64,000 bases of DNA from Oscillospiraceae bacterium (GTDB lineage Bacteria > Bacillota > Clostridia > Oscillospirales > Oscillospiraceae). The stretch lies in NCBI GenBank assembly GCA_021769865.1, contig JAETSB010000004.1:96714-160713 (forward strand). The letters are read 5' to 3'. Shown piece by piece: positions 24,498 to 33,328 of the stretch. Position 1 is the first letter of the stretch, and each line of letters opens with the position of its first letter. A program made the position numbers and the translations under genes. The notes under the pieces are model-generated. The model ran no database searches. It was not told the origin of the DNA and was given only the letters and a program-made list of their open reading frames with translations.

Positions 24498-24526
24498 ATT
24501 ATAACATTCCTGTTTTGTCATGTCAA
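24498..24526 (-). promoter_or_regulatory. Perfect sigma-A promoter of the module B small gene
   Basis: Minus strand TTGACA (24521-24526), 17-bp spacer, TATAAT (24498-24503). The -35 box abuts the AAGAGG RBS of the divergent HTH gene. CTTATAAG (24488-24495) is a palindrome at the predicted start site. Confidence 0.85.
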
Positions 24527-24538
24527 GAGGGGCGCTGT

Positions 24539-24757
24539 ATGGATTTTCAGGAAAAGCTCGTTCAGCTCAGAAATATAAACGGCATTCTGCAAAAGGATTT
24601 GGCGGAAAAGTTGGGGATAAATCTGCATACCTATCAGCGGTTTGAGTATGGGCAGCAGGAACCCCGCATGTCCACCCTCATCGCCCTGGCGGACTTTTAC
24701 GACATCTCCCTGGACGAGCTGGTCTGCCGGGACTGGCCCAAAGAGCCGGAGGCGTAA
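24539..24757 (+). CDS. XRE-family HTH regulator (module B)
   Basis: A 72-residue single-domain Cro/CI-type regulator. VQLRNINGILQKDLAEKLG and NLHTYQRFEYGQQEP make the HTH, with LIALADFYDISLDELVCRD closing the fold. ATG 24539 has AAGAGGGG seven bases upstream; the TTG at 24515 lies before that site. It is divergent from the DUF6809-like gene, with control regions overlapping, and is probably an autorepressor that also controls its partner. Confidence 0.88.
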   Translation: MDFQEKLVQLRNINGILQKDLAEKLGINLHTYQRFEYGQQEPRMSTLIALADFYDISLDELVCRDWPKEPEA

Positions 24758-24787
24758 AAAAAGGCCCCGCGCACGGCGCGGGGTCTT
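24755..24787. terminator. Shared terminator
   Basis: GGCCCCGCGC and GCGCGGGGTC form the stem. Seven or eight T follow on the minus strand and a shorter T-run on the plus strand, so it ends the 50-codon gene's transcript and the HTH gene. Confidence 0.8.
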
Positions 24788-24808
24788 AAAGGAACTTATT
24801 GACAAATG

Positions 24809-24817
24809 TGGTATAAT
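24809..24817 (+). promoter_or_regulatory. Extended -10 promoter facing the 50-codon gene
   Basis: TGGTATAAT (24809-24817) without a well-spaced -35 box. A plus-strand RNA starting near 24824 would run into the 3' end of the minus-strand small gene. Confidence 0.45.
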
Positions 24818-24859
24818 GAAAAACAGCAGGATGTGCGTTCCACCCGTCTCCCGCGTGAA

Positions 24860-25012
24860 TTACTTCTGCTCCGCAGTTGTGATATACGTCCGAATGATTT
24901 TCTTGATTTCCTCTACCGTGTAAGACGTCTGCTCCGGTTTTGCCTCCAGAATACCGACCAGATCATAGGCCATCGCCTTCCTGGTGTCCTGCCGCTCAGC
25001 TTCAGTGCCCAT
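24860..25012 (-). CDS. Small 50-residue protein, unrecognised
   Basis: This short gene is supported by a strong RBS, AAAGGAGGT, seven bases before the ATG at 25012 and by a perfect TTGACA-N17-TATAAT promoter (25067-25095). The protein starts MGTEAERQDTRKAMAYDL and ends IIRTYITTAEQK. It is charged and helical, with no signal peptide or membrane segment. A YTVEEIKKII segment faintly recalls PYTIAEERI in the module A small protein. A plus-strand promoter points at its 3' end. I do not know its function. It lies in the accessory island between miaB and the mutS cluster. Confidence 0.75.
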   Translation of the reverse strand: MGTEAERQDTRKAMAYDLVGILEAKPEQTSYTVEEIKKIIRTYITTAEQK

Positions 25013-25066
25013 GGTACCTACCTCCTTTCCAGATAGGGAAGCCCGTTTGCCTTTTGTACCACTTAA

Positions 25067-25095
25067 ATTATACCTACCCCCGCCCGGTCTGTCAA
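25067..25095 (-). promoter_or_regulatory. Perfect sigma-A promoter of the 50-codon gene
   Basis: Minus strand TTGACA (25090-25095), 17-bp spacer, TATAAT (25067-25072). A weaker plus-strand pair, TTGCCT/TATACC (25047-25074), overlaps it and may serve the MBL gene. Confidence 0.85.
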
Positions 25096-25128
25096 GGGCG
25101 GCTTTGATACGAAACCTGGAGGTGCCCC

Positions 25129-25956
25129 ATGAAAATCGTCACGCTGCTGGAAAACACGTCCCGCCGCCCTGGTCTTGCCGCCGCCCGGGGGCTGTCCCTC
25201 TATGTGGAGACGGCGGAGCGCAGGGTCCTCTTCGACATGGGCCCCGACGCCTCCTTCCTGGAAAACGCCCGGGCCCTGGGGGTGGACCTCTCCGCCGTGG
25301 ATGTCGCCGTGTTGTCCCACGGCCACTCCGACCACGGCGGCGGCCTGGCGGCGTTTTGTGAGATCAATCAAACGGCGAAGATTTACCTCCGCCGGGAGGC
25401 CCTGGGGGCTTATTACGCCGTGCTGCCGGGGCAGGAGCCCGGCTACATCGGCCTGCCGCCGGAGGCGAAGAATCCGGCGGAGCGGTTTGTCTACACCGGG
25501 GACCGGGAAGTTCTGGGCGGGGGGCTGACGCTGTTCTCCGCCGTGGAGGACGACCGGTCTCTCCGGGCCGTGGCCCCCAAGCTCCAGGAGAAAACCGGGG
25601 CGGGCTTCCGCCCCGACGGCTTCGCCCACGAGCAGCACCTGATCGTCGAGGAGAACGGCAAGGCGGCTCTCCTGGCCGGGTGCGGGCATTTGGGCATCGT
25701 GAACACCCTCCGGGCGGCGGAGCGGCTTTTGGGCCGCCGGCCCGACGTGATCTTCGGCGGCTTCCACCTCTTCGAGCTGAAGCCGGACGCGCCGGAGTCC
25801 GGGGCGCTGATGGCCGCCACGGCGGCGGAGCTTCAAAAGGGGACCACGGTTTATTATACCGGCCACTGCACCGGGGACTGGGCCTACGAGCGGCTGAGGG
25901 AGACCCTGGGGGATCGGCTGCGGCCCATGGACTGCGGCGCGTCGGCGGAGCTGTAA
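25129..25956 (+). CDS. MBL-fold hydrolase, COG1237 dihydropterin-phosphate-synthase-like
   Basis: A 275-residue metallo-beta-lactamase-fold protein. LSHGHSDHGGGL carries the HxHxDH ligands, later ligands are probably in AGCGHLGIVN and GGFHLF, and the GHCTGDWA segment is typical of COG1237 proteins. Archaeal relatives act in methanopterin synthesis; in Clostridia the real substrate is unknown. The RBS GGAGGT precedes ATG 25129. It is probably read through into mutS 45 bases downstream. Confidence 0.87.
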   Translation: MKIVTLLENTSRRPGLAAARGLSLYVETAERRVLFDMGPDASFLENARALGVDLSAVDVAVLSHGHSDHGGGLAAFCEINQTAKIYLRREALGAYYAVLPGQEPGYIGLPPEAKNPAERFVYTGDREVLGGGLTLFSAVEDDRSLRAVAPKLQEKTGAGFRPDGFAHEQHLIVEENGKAALLAGCGHLGIVNTLRAAERLLGRRPDVIFGGFHLFELKPDAPESGALMAATAAELQKGTTVYYTGHCTGDWAYERLRETLGDRLRPMDCGASAEL

Positions 25957-26001
25957 ACGCGGATGTTGGTTGATCATATATAGAGAGAAGCGAGGGATTC
26001 C

Positions 26002-28608
26002 ATGGCAGAGCTGACCCCCATGATGAAGCAGTACCTGGAGATCAAGGAGCAGAACCCGGACTCCATCTTGTTTTTCCGCCTGGGCGATTTCTACGAGATG
26101 TTCGCCGAGGACGCGAAGCTGGCCTCCCGGGAGCTGGACCTGACCCTGACCAGCCGGGACAAGGGCAAGCACGCGAAGCCCGCCGAAGAGCAGGTACCCA
26201 TGTGCGGCATCCCCTACCACGCCAGCGAGAGCTACATTGCCCGCCTCATCGCCAAGGGCTACAAGGTGGCCATCTGCGAGCAGATGGAGGACCCGGCCCT
26301 GGCCAAGGGGCTGGTGAAGCGGGACATCATCCGGGTGGTGACCCCGGGGACGGTCACCGACGCGGGCTGTCTGGACGAGAAGTCCAGCAACTTCCTCTGC
26401 GCCGTGTACGCCGACTCCCGGTCCGCCGGGATTGCCTTCTGCGACATCACCACCGGCCGGGCCCACCTGACGGCCTTTACTGGGAAGGACCGGATGGAGC
26501 ACGTGGTCAACGAGCTGGGCCGCTTCTCCCCCGCCGAGGCGGTGCTGAACGACGGGGCCTGGTCCGAAACGGCCCTGGTGACGGCCCTCCGGGAGAAATT
26601 CCGCTGCCGGGTGGAGAACGCCGGGGAGCGGCGCTTCCTTCTGCCCGAGGCGGAGCGGAGCATCCGGAAGCAGTTCGGGGAGGACGCCTGGAACCGCCTC
26701 CCGGCGGCGGTGCCCGCCGCCGCCATGGCCCTGGGGGGCCTGCTGAGCTACTTATACGAGACCCAGAAGACGGACCTCTCCTACATCAACGACCTGGACT
26801 ACTACGAGCAGGGCCGGTTCATGGAGCTGGACCTGGCGGCCCGGCGGAATCTGGAGCTGACCCAGACTTTGCGGGGCAAGGAGAAGAAGGGCAGCCTCCT
26901 CTGGGTGCTGGACCGGACCCAGACCCCCATGGGGGGGCGGTGCCTCCGGAACTGGCTGGAGCGGCCGCTTCTGAACGTGGCCGCCATCACCCGCCGGAAC
27001 GGGGCCGTGGCCGCCCTGGTGGACGGAACCATCGACCGGGAGGAGCTCATCGCCGCCCTCTCGGGCCTGGGGGACATGGAGCGGCTCATCGGCCGCATCG
27101 TCTACGGCACCGCCGGGGGGCGGGATTTGTCCGCCCTCCGCGCCGCCATCCAAAAGCTGCCGGAGATTAAGGGGCGGCTGGCGGCTTTTTCGGACCGCCG
27201 CCTCTCGGAGCTCTCCGAGGAGCTGGACGCCCTGGAGGACCTGGGGAAGCGCATCGCCGGGACCATCTGCGACGAGCCCCCCTTCTCCGTCCGGGAGGGG
27301 GACCTGATCCGGGACGGGTTCCACCCGGAGGTGGACCGCCTGCGGCATATTTTGAAAAGCGGCAAGGGGGTCATCCCCGAGATGGAGGCCCGGGAGCGGG
27401 AGCGCACCGGCATCCGGACGCTGAAAATACGCTATAACAAGGTCTTCGGCTACTACATCGAGGTCTCCAACAGCTACAAGGGCGAAGTCCCGGAGACCTA
27501 TGTCCGCAAGCAGACCCTGGCGGGGGCGGAGCGGTACGTCACCCAGGAGCTGAAGGAGCTGGAAAACTCCATCCTCACCGCCTCCGACCGGGTGGTGGCC
27601 CTGGAGTACGAGCTGTTCACCCAGCTCCGCCAGGAGATTTCCGCCGCCTCCGGCCGGGTGCTGAAGACCGCCGCCGCCGTGGCCGAGGCGGACGCCCTGG
27701 CGTCCCTGGCCGCCGTGGCGGCCCGAAACGGCTACTGCCGCCCGGACGTGGACGAGTCCGGGGTGATTGAAATTAAAGAGGGCCGCCACCCGGTGGTGGA
27801 GCGGGTCCTCAAGGACAGCCTCTTCGTCCCCAACGACACCTTTCTGGGGGAAAAGGAAAACCGGGTGGCCATCATCACGGGGCCCAACATGGCGGGCAAG
27901 TCCACCTACATGCGCCAGGTGGCCCTGACGGTCCTCATGGCCCAGATGGGCAGCTTCGTCCCGGCGGCCCACGCCCGGATCGGCGTGGTGGACCGGATCT
28001 TCACCCGGGTGGGGGCCAGCGACGACCTCTCCGCCGGGCAGTCCACCTTTATGGTGGAGATGACGGAGGTGGCGGACATCCTCCGCAGCGCCACGAAACG
28101 GTCTCTTTTAATCCTGGACGAGATCGGCCGGGGCACCTCCACCTTCGACGGCATGAGCATCGCCCGGGCGGTGCTGGAGCACTGCGCGAACCCCAAGACC
28201 CTGGGGGCCAAGACGCTGTTTGCCACTCACTACCACGAGCTGACGGAGCTGGAGAACTCCCTCCCGGGAACCGTCAATTACAACATCGCCGTCAAGGCCC
28301 GGGGAGAGGAAATCATCTTCCTGAGGAAAATCCTCCCCGGCGGGGCGGACCGGAGCTACGGCATCGAGGTCGCCAAGCTGGCGGGCCTGCCGGACAAGGT
28401 GCTCCAGCGGGCCCGGCAGGTGTTGGAGGAGCTGGAGAAGGAGCACGGGGTCCAGTATGCCGCCCCCCGGCGGGAGGCGGAGCAGGTCTCCCTGGGCTCC
28501 CTCAGCGAGGGAGAGGTGCTGGACGCCCTCCGCCGCTGCCAGCCGGACACGCTGACGCCCATCGAGGCCATGAGCCTTCTGTATGAGCTGAAACAAAAAT
28601 TGAAGTGA
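26002..28608 (+). CDS. mutS: DNA mismatch repair protein MutS
   Basis: An 868-residue MutS of normal length. The mismatch-reading motif F-x-E is in GDFYEMF near the N-terminus, the connector/core/clamp domains follow, and the ABC ATPase has Walker A GPNMAGKSTYMRQ, Walker B SLLILDEIGRGTSTFDG and the ATHYHEL His switch. The C-terminal helix-turn-helix dimerisation segment ends LKQKLK. It recognises mismatches and recruits MutL, encoded three genes downstream in the same orientation. Confidence 0.97.
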   Translation: MAELTPMMKQYLEIKEQNPDSILFFRLGDFYEMFAEDAKLASRELDLTLTSRDKGKHAKPAEEQVPMCGIPYHASESYIARLIAKGYKVAICEQMEDPALAKGLVKRDIIRVVTPGTVTDAGCLDEKSSNFLCAVYADSRSAGIAFCDITTGRAHLTAFTGKDRMEHVVNELGRFSPAEAVLNDGAWSETALVTALREKFRCRVENAGERRFLLPEAERSIRKQFGEDAWNRLPAAVPAAAMALGGLLSYLYETQKTDLSYINDLDYYEQGRFMELDLAARRNLELTQTLRGKEKKGSLLWVLDRTQTPMGGRCLRNWLERPLLNVAAITRRNGAVAALVDGTIDREELIAALSGLGDMERLIGRIVYGTAGGRDLSALRAAIQKLPEIKGRLAAFSDRRLSELSEELDALEDLGKRIAGTICDEPPFSVREGDLIRDGFHPEVDRLRHILKSGKGVIPEMEARERERTGIRTLKIRYNKVFGYYIEVSNSYKGEVPETYVRKQTLAGAERYVTQELKELENSILTASDRVVALEYELFTQLRQEISAASGRVLKTAAAVAEADALASLAAVAARNGYCRPDVDESGVIEIKEGRHPVVERVLKDSLFVPNDTFLGEKENRVAIITGPNMAGKSTYMRQVALTVLMAQMGSFVPAAHARIGVVDRIFTRVGASDDLSAGQSTFMVEMTEVADILRSATKRSLLILDEIGRGTSTFDGMSIARAVLEHCANPKTLGAKTLFATHYHELTELENSLPGTVNYNIAVKARGEEIIFLRKILPGGADRSYGIEVAKLAGLPDKVLQRARQVLEELEKEHGVQYAAPRREAEQVSLGSLSEGEVLDALRRCQPDTLTPIEAMSLLYELKQKLK

Positions 28609-28618
28609 AGGGGCGGCT

Positions 28619-29329
28619 ATGGCTAAGAAAAAACCCTCCGCCGGGCTGACGAACCTGGAGCGCTTCGGGGGGACCATCTTCTTCGTGTTTTACCTGCTCC
28701 TCCTCCCCCTGGCGGCGGGGCCCACCCGGCGCCTGGCGGAGGAGCTGCTGGACCGCCGGATTTCGGAGGAGCTGTACGGCGCGGTGTATTACTACGCCCT
28801 GTTCGCCGTGACGGCCATCCTGTTTCACCACCTGCTGGGGACCTCCACCCGCCGCTTTCTGGACGATCCCGCCGGGGTTTTCAAAACGGCGGGGGTGGGC
28901 GTCGTGGCCCATTACGGCCTCTGCGAGCTGGCGGCCCGGCTGGGCCGGGTGTTCGTGGACCGCGCCGGGAATCTGAACGACTCCGCCATCTCCGCCCGGA
29001 CCGGCAGCGCCCCCCACATGACGCTGCTGATTCTGGTGTTTCTGGCCCCCTTTGTGGAGGAGACCTTGTTCCGGGGGCTGGTCTTTGGAGGGTTGAAGGA
29101 GAAGAGCCGCCTGCTGGCCTATGCCGTCAGCTGCGCCCTCTTCGCCCTGGTTCACGTGTGGCAGTTCGCCGTGGCGAACCGGGACCCGGCCTATTTTCTG
29201 CTGATGGTCCAGTATCTGATTCCCGGCCTGGTGCTGGCCTGGGCCTATGACCACTCGGGGACCCTCTGGGCCTCCATCGGTCTCCACGCCGGAGTCAACG
29301 CCCTGTCGGCGCTGGCGGGGAGCCTGTAA
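28619..29329 (+). CDS. CPBP-family intramembrane glutamic endopeptidase
   Basis: A 236-residue polytopic membrane protein with the CPBP/Abi motifs EETLFRG (motif 1), FALVHV (motif 2) and HAGVN (motif 3). The active site is two glutamates plus histidines inside the membrane, as in Rce1 and MroQ. The substrate is unknown. ATG 28619 lies 10 bases after mutS with a short GGGG RBS, so it is translated from the mutS-mutL operon; inclusion in that operon looks like a lineage feature rather than a repair function. Confidence 0.88.
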   Translation: MAKKKPSAGLTNLERFGGTIFFVFYLLLLPLAAGPTRRLAEELLDRRISEELYGAVYYYALFAVTAILFHHLLGTSTRRFLDDPAGVFKTAGVGVVAHYGLCELAARLGRVFVDRAGNLNDSAISARTGSAPHMTLLILVFLAPFVEETLFRGLVFGGLKEKSRLLAYAVSCALFALVHVWQFAVANRDPAYFLLMVQYLIPGLVLAWAYDHSGTLWASIGLHAGVNALSALAGSL

Positions 29330-29372
29330 GCAATCCATACGGGGCGCAGATCCCCGGGAAAGAAGTTTTGCC

Positions 29373-30284
29373 ATGAGTTTTTGGGATACCCTCGCGGAAA
29401 TGCTGGTGCTGCTGTTCGCCATGGCCGCGGGCTTTGCCGCCAATCGCCTGGGGATACTGGGGGGAGAGACGGACCAGAAAATTTCCAGGCTGCTGCTCTG
29501 CCTGACCCTGCCCGCCATGCTCGTGGGCTCTGTCTGCACAGGGGACGCCCTGCCGGAGGCCTCCGTGGTGCTGGGGACGCTGGGCGTGGCCGTGGTATTT
29601 TACTCCCTGGAGTTCGCCTTCGTCCTGGCGGTCCCGCCCCTGCTGGGAGGCACGCCGGGGCAGAGGGGCGTGTGGCGCTACACCCTGGCTTTTCCCAATG
29701 TGGCCTTCATCGGCTATCCGGTGGTGACGGCCCTCTTCGGGCCGGAGGCCCTGTTTTACGCCGTGATCCTGGTCCTGCCCTTCAATCTGATGACCTTCAC
29801 CCTGGGGCCGCTGCTGCTCACCGGGGCGAAGCGGTTCAGCCTCCGGCAGATGCTCTCGCCCTGCGTGCTGGCGTCCGCCCTGGCGCTGGGCCTGGCCCTG
29901 CTCCGGCTGCGGCCCCCGGAGATCGTAGGCGAGGCGCTGAACTTCGTGGGAAATATCACGGTGCCGCTGTCGCTGCTGTTCGTGGGCTCCCTGCTGGCGG
30001 GAATTCCCCTGGGGCGGATGCTGGCGTCTCCCCGGCTGTGGATCCTGACGGCGGTCCGGCTGCTGGTCCTGCCCGCGGTTTTGTGCGTCCTTCTCCGTTG
30101 GATGGGGACAGAGTCCCTGATTCTGGGCGTGGCCGTCATTCAGATGGCCATGCCGACGGCGATGAACGGGTCGCTGCTGTGCATGGAGTACGGCGGGGAC
30201 GCGGAGTGCATGGCCCAGATCACCTTCGTCTCCACTCTGGCGTCTATCGTCACCATCCCCATTCTCGCGGCGTTTCTGTTTTAA
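29373..30284 (+). CDS. AEC-family transporter (auxin efflux carrier type)
   Basis: A 303-residue membrane protein with about ten helices and the AEC/MleP pattern: AAGFAANRLGILGGETDQKIS at the N-terminus, LTLPAMLVGS, and AFPNVAFIGYPVVTALFG with the conserved N-x-x-F-I/M-G-x-P motif. Family members export organic anions such as malate. ATG 29373 is chosen because it gives the usual N-terminus; the longer frame from 29247 overlaps the protease gene. It lies between the CPBP and mutL genes in one operon. Confidence 0.88.
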   Translation: MSFWDTLAEMLVLLFAMAAGFAANRLGILGGETDQKISRLLLCLTLPAMLVGSVCTGDALPEASVVLGTLGVAVVFYSLEFAFVLAVPPLLGGTPGQRGVWRYTLAFPNVAFIGYPVVTALFGPEALFYAVILVLPFNLMTFTLGPLLLTGAKRFSLRQMLSPCVLASALALGLALLRLRPPEIVGEALNFVGNITVPLSLLFVGSLLAGIPLGRMLASPRLWILTAVRLLVLPAVLCVLLRWMGTESLILGVAVIQMAMPTAMNGSLLCMEYGGDAECMAQITFVSTLASIVTIPILAAFLF

Positions 30285-30311
30285 CGCGGACCTCGGAAAG
30301 GAGGAAGCCCC

Positions 30312-32249
30312 ATGCCGGAAATCAAGCAGCTGCCCTCCCACGTGGCGGACCTCATCGCCGCCGGGGAGGTGGTGGAGCGCCCCGCCAGCGTGGTGAAGGA
30401 GCTGGTGGAAAACGCCGTGGACGCCGGGTCCTCCGCCGTGGTGGTGGAGATCCGCCGGGGGGGCATGGGCCTCATCCGAGTGACGGACAACGGCTGCGGC
30501 ATCGCGCCAAGCGAGCTGCCCACCGCCTTCCTCCGCCACGCCACCAGCAAGCTCCGGGGGCCCGAGGACCTGGGGAGGATCGGCACCCTGGGCTTCCGGG
30601 GAGAGGCCCTGGCGGCCATCTCCGCCGTCAGCCGGGTGGAGATCCGCACCCGGCGGCGGGAGGATGCGGCCGGCGCGGCCCTGCGCTTAGAGGGCGGCGT
30701 CCCCGGGGAGGTGGAGGAGGCCGGGGCCCCGGAGGGCACTACCATCCTGGTCCGGGACCTCTTCTACAATACCCCCGCCCGGCTGAAATTCATGAAGAAG
30801 GACAGCGCCGAGACGGCGGCGGTCAGCGGGCTGATGCAGCACCTGGCCCTGTCCCATCCGGATATTTCCTTCAAATTGATCAAGGACGGCGCGGAGGCCC
30901 TCCACACCCCCGGAGACGGGCGGCCGGACTCCGCCGTCTATGCCGCCCTGGGCCGGGACTTTGCCCGGAGCCTCCTCCCGGTGAAGGGAGGCGGGGACGG
31001 CGTGAGCGTGTCCGGGTTCATCACCCAGCCCCTCCAGGGCCGGGGCTCCCGGGCCATGCAGGTCTTTTTTGTCAATGGGCGGTTCATCAAGTCCCAGCTC
31101 CTCACGGCGGCTCTGGAGGAGGGCTACCGGAATCAGCTCATGAAGGGCCGCTTTCCCGGCTGCGTGTTGGCGGTAACCATGCCGGTGACGGAGGTGGACG
31201 TGAACGTCCACCCCGCGAAAACCCAGGTGAAATTCGCCCGGGAAAAGGCGGTGTTCGACGCGGTGTACCACACCGTGCTGGACAGCCTGGCGGAGCGGGG
31301 CGGGCCGGTTCTCCCGGCCTCCCCGGCGGCGGAGACGGCGTCAAATCCCCGGGGAGACTTCTTCCGGTCCATGGACGCCAAGTCCTACCGGGAACAGGGA
31401 ACCAAGGGGACGCCCTCCGCCCCGCCGCCGAAAAGGACCGCCCCACTTCCCTCCTGGAACACGGAACAGACGGGGCCCATGCTGTCGGACAGCGTTCCGC
31501 CCTCGGAGCGCCCCGCCCTGGGGCGGAGAACGCCCTTCCCGCCCCTGCGGGGAGACGCGCCGGCCTCGGTTTTGAAGCCGGAGCGGACGGAAGCGCCCGC
31601 GCCCCCGGCGGCGCGGCCCTTCGTCCCGGCCATTCCCCGGCAGGACCTGGAGCTGCCGGGGCAGGAGGCGATGGAGCCCCCCAAGGAGGCCCCCTGGCGG
31701 ATCGCCGGGGAGGTGCTGCGGACCTACATTGTCTGCGAGAGCGAGGAGGGCTGCGTCTTCCTCATCGACAAGCACGCCGCCCATGAGCGGATCAACTTCG
31801 ACCGGCTGAAGGCCGCCCTGGAGCCCCCTATGCGCCAGACCCTGCTGACCCCCGCCGCCCTGGAGCTGGGGAAGGAGGACGGAGCGCTGCTGCTGGAGAA
31901 CCTGCCCCTTTTGGAGGCGTTCGGCTTTTCCTGCGAGGACTTCGGCGGCGGGACCGTGCTGGTGCGGGAGGTCCCGGCGGATCTGGACGCAGAAGACGCG
32001 GCGGCTACCCTGGAGGAGATCGCCGGGAAGCTCCGGGAGGGGCGGTCTCCGGCGGAACGGCGGGAGGCTCTGCTGCACACCATGGCCTGCAAGGCCGCCA
32101 TCAAGGGCGGCTGGAGGAGCGACCCGGCGGAGCTCCGGGCGCTGGTGGACAAGGTGCAGAGCGGCGAGGTAAAATACTGCCCCCACGGCAGGCCCGTGGC
32201 GGTGAAGCTGACGAAGTACGAGCTGGAGAAGATGTTCAAGCGGGCCTAG
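30312..32249 (+). CDS. mutL: DNA mismatch repair protein MutL
   Basis: A 645-residue GHKL ATPase/endonuclease. ATPase motifs: KELVENAVDAG, DNGCGI, HATSKL and GFRGEAL. A proline-rich linker of about 110 residues leads to the C-terminal domain with DKHAAHERINFD, the position of the DQHAxxExxxxE nuclease motif, where the last Glu is replaced by Asp, then ACKAAIKGG and CPHGRP. Endonuclease activity therefore seems likely but with an altered metal motif. RBS AAAGGAGG. It acts with MutS and is followed by miaA at 14 bases. Confidence 0.96.
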   Translation: MPEIKQLPSHVADLIAAGEVVERPASVVKELVENAVDAGSSAVVVEIRRGGMGLIRVTDNGCGIAPSELPTAFLRHATSKLRGPEDLGRIGTLGFRGEALAAISAVSRVEIRTRRREDAAGAALRLEGGVPGEVEEAGAPEGTTILVRDLFYNTPARLKFMKKDSAETAAVSGLMQHLALSHPDISFKLIKDGAEALHTPGDGRPDSAVYAALGRDFARSLLPVKGGGDGVSVSGFITQPLQGRGSRAMQVFFVNGRFIKSQLLTAALEEGYRNQLMKGRFPGCVLAVTMPVTEVDVNVHPAKTQVKFAREKAVFDAVYHTVLDSLAERGGPVLPASPAAETASNPRGDFFRSMDAKSYREQGTKGTPSAPPPKRTAPLPSWNTEQTGPMLSDSVPPSERPALGRRTPFPPLRGDAPASVLKPERTEAPAPPAARPFVPAIPRQDLELPGQEAMEPPKEAPWRIAGEVLRTYIVCESEEGCVFLIDKHAAHERINFDRLKAALEPPMRQTLLTPAALELGKEDGALLLENLPLLEAFGFSCEDFGGGTVLVREVPADLDAEDAAATLEEIAGKLREGRSPAERREALLHTMACKAAIKGGWRSDPAELRALVDKVQSGEVKYCPHGRPVAVKLTKYELEKMFKRA

Positions 32250-32263
32250 ACAGGAGGACGGAC

Positions 32264-33208
32264 ATGGCTCCCAAAATTGTCTGCATCGTGGGGCCCACCG
32301 CCTGCGGCAAGACCACCCTGGGCGTGGAGCTTGCGAAGCGATACAACGGCGAGGTGGTGTCCGCCGACTCCATGCAGATTTACAAGGGCATGACCATCGG
32401 CACCGCCGCCCCCACAGAGGCGGAGATGGACGGCGTGCCCCACCACATGATTGCAATAAGCGATCCGGCGGAGCAGTGGTCCGCCGCCCGGTACGCCCAG
32501 GAGGCCGTGCCGGTGATCGACGATATCCTGACCCGGGGGAAGCTGCCCATTCTCGTGGGGGGCACGGGCCTCTGGATCGACGCGGTGGTGAAGGGCCACG
32601 GCTTCGCGGCGGGCTGCGCCGGGGGAAGCGTCCGGAAGGAGCTGGAGAACCGCCTGACGGCGGAGGGGATCGGCCCCCTGCTGGCGGAACTCCGGGAGGT
32701 GGACCCGGCGTCGGCGGAGCGGCTCCACCCCGCCGACGAGAAGCGGATTCTGCGGGCCTTGGAGGTCTACCGGGAGACCGGGAGGACCATCACCGCCCAC
32801 AACGAGGAGACAAAGACCCTGCCCCCCCGGTACGACGCGGTCTGGATCGGACTCCAGTTCCGGGACCGGGCGGACATGAAGCGCCTGATCGACCGGCGGG
32901 TGGACCGCATGGCGGAGGCGGGGCTGCTGGAGGAGGTCCGGGCCCTGCTGGGCCGGGGACTGCCCCGAAACGCCACGGCCCTCCAGGCCATTGGCTACAA
33001 GGAGTTCCTGGGGGTTCTGGAGGGGACGGCCACAGAGGCGGAGGCCCTGGCGGAGGTGAAACTCCGCTCCCGGCAGTACGCCAAGCGGCAGCTGACCTGG
33101 CTGCGGCGGAATCCGGCCATCCACTGGGTCTTTTGGGAAAAAGACCGGGATTTTGCCCGGGCCTTACAGGTTTCGACGGAAATTCTCTCCGCCGCGGGGG
33201 TATCCTAG
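32264..33208 (+). CDS. miaA: tRNA dimethylallyltransferase
   Basis: A 314-residue DMATase that prenylates A37 of tRNAs, the substrate later used by MiaB. P-loop GPTACGKTTLGVELAKRY, the DSMQIYKGMTIGTA substrate loop, GGTGLW and the QAIGYKEF segment are all present. ATG 32264 lies behind AGGAGG in the space after mutL. The mutL-miaA-hfq order is a widespread synteny, supporting all three assignments. Confidence 0.96.
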   Translation: MAPKIVCIVGPTACGKTTLGVELAKRYNGEVVSADSMQIYKGMTIGTAAPTEAEMDGVPHHMIAISDPAEQWSAARYAQEAVPVIDDILTRGKLPILVGGTGLWIDAVVKGHGFAAGCAGGSVRKELENRLTAEGIGPLLAELREVDPASAERLHPADEKRILRALEVYRETGRTITAHNEETKTLPPRYDAVWIGLQFRDRADMKRLIDRRVDRMAEAGLLEEVRALLGRGLPRNATALQAIGYKEFLGVLEGTATEAEALAEVKLRSRQYAKRQLTWLRRNPAIHWVFWEKDRDFARALQVSTEILSAAGVS

Positions 33209-33328
33209 AAACTGGCGGACGAGCTGCCCGGCACTCCCTGCGGGGCCCGAGTACCATCGTTTCGCTGAACCACACAACTGCGCCGCCGCGAGGCGGCGCG
33301 CGGACAAAAGAAAAAAGGAGCGAACGAT

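Noticed and set aside
24799..24804. TTGACA upstream of TATAAT at 24812
   Set aside because: The spacing is only 7 bp, so it cannot pair with that -10 box; only the extended -10 is kept. The same out-of-register TTGACA occurs at 60619.
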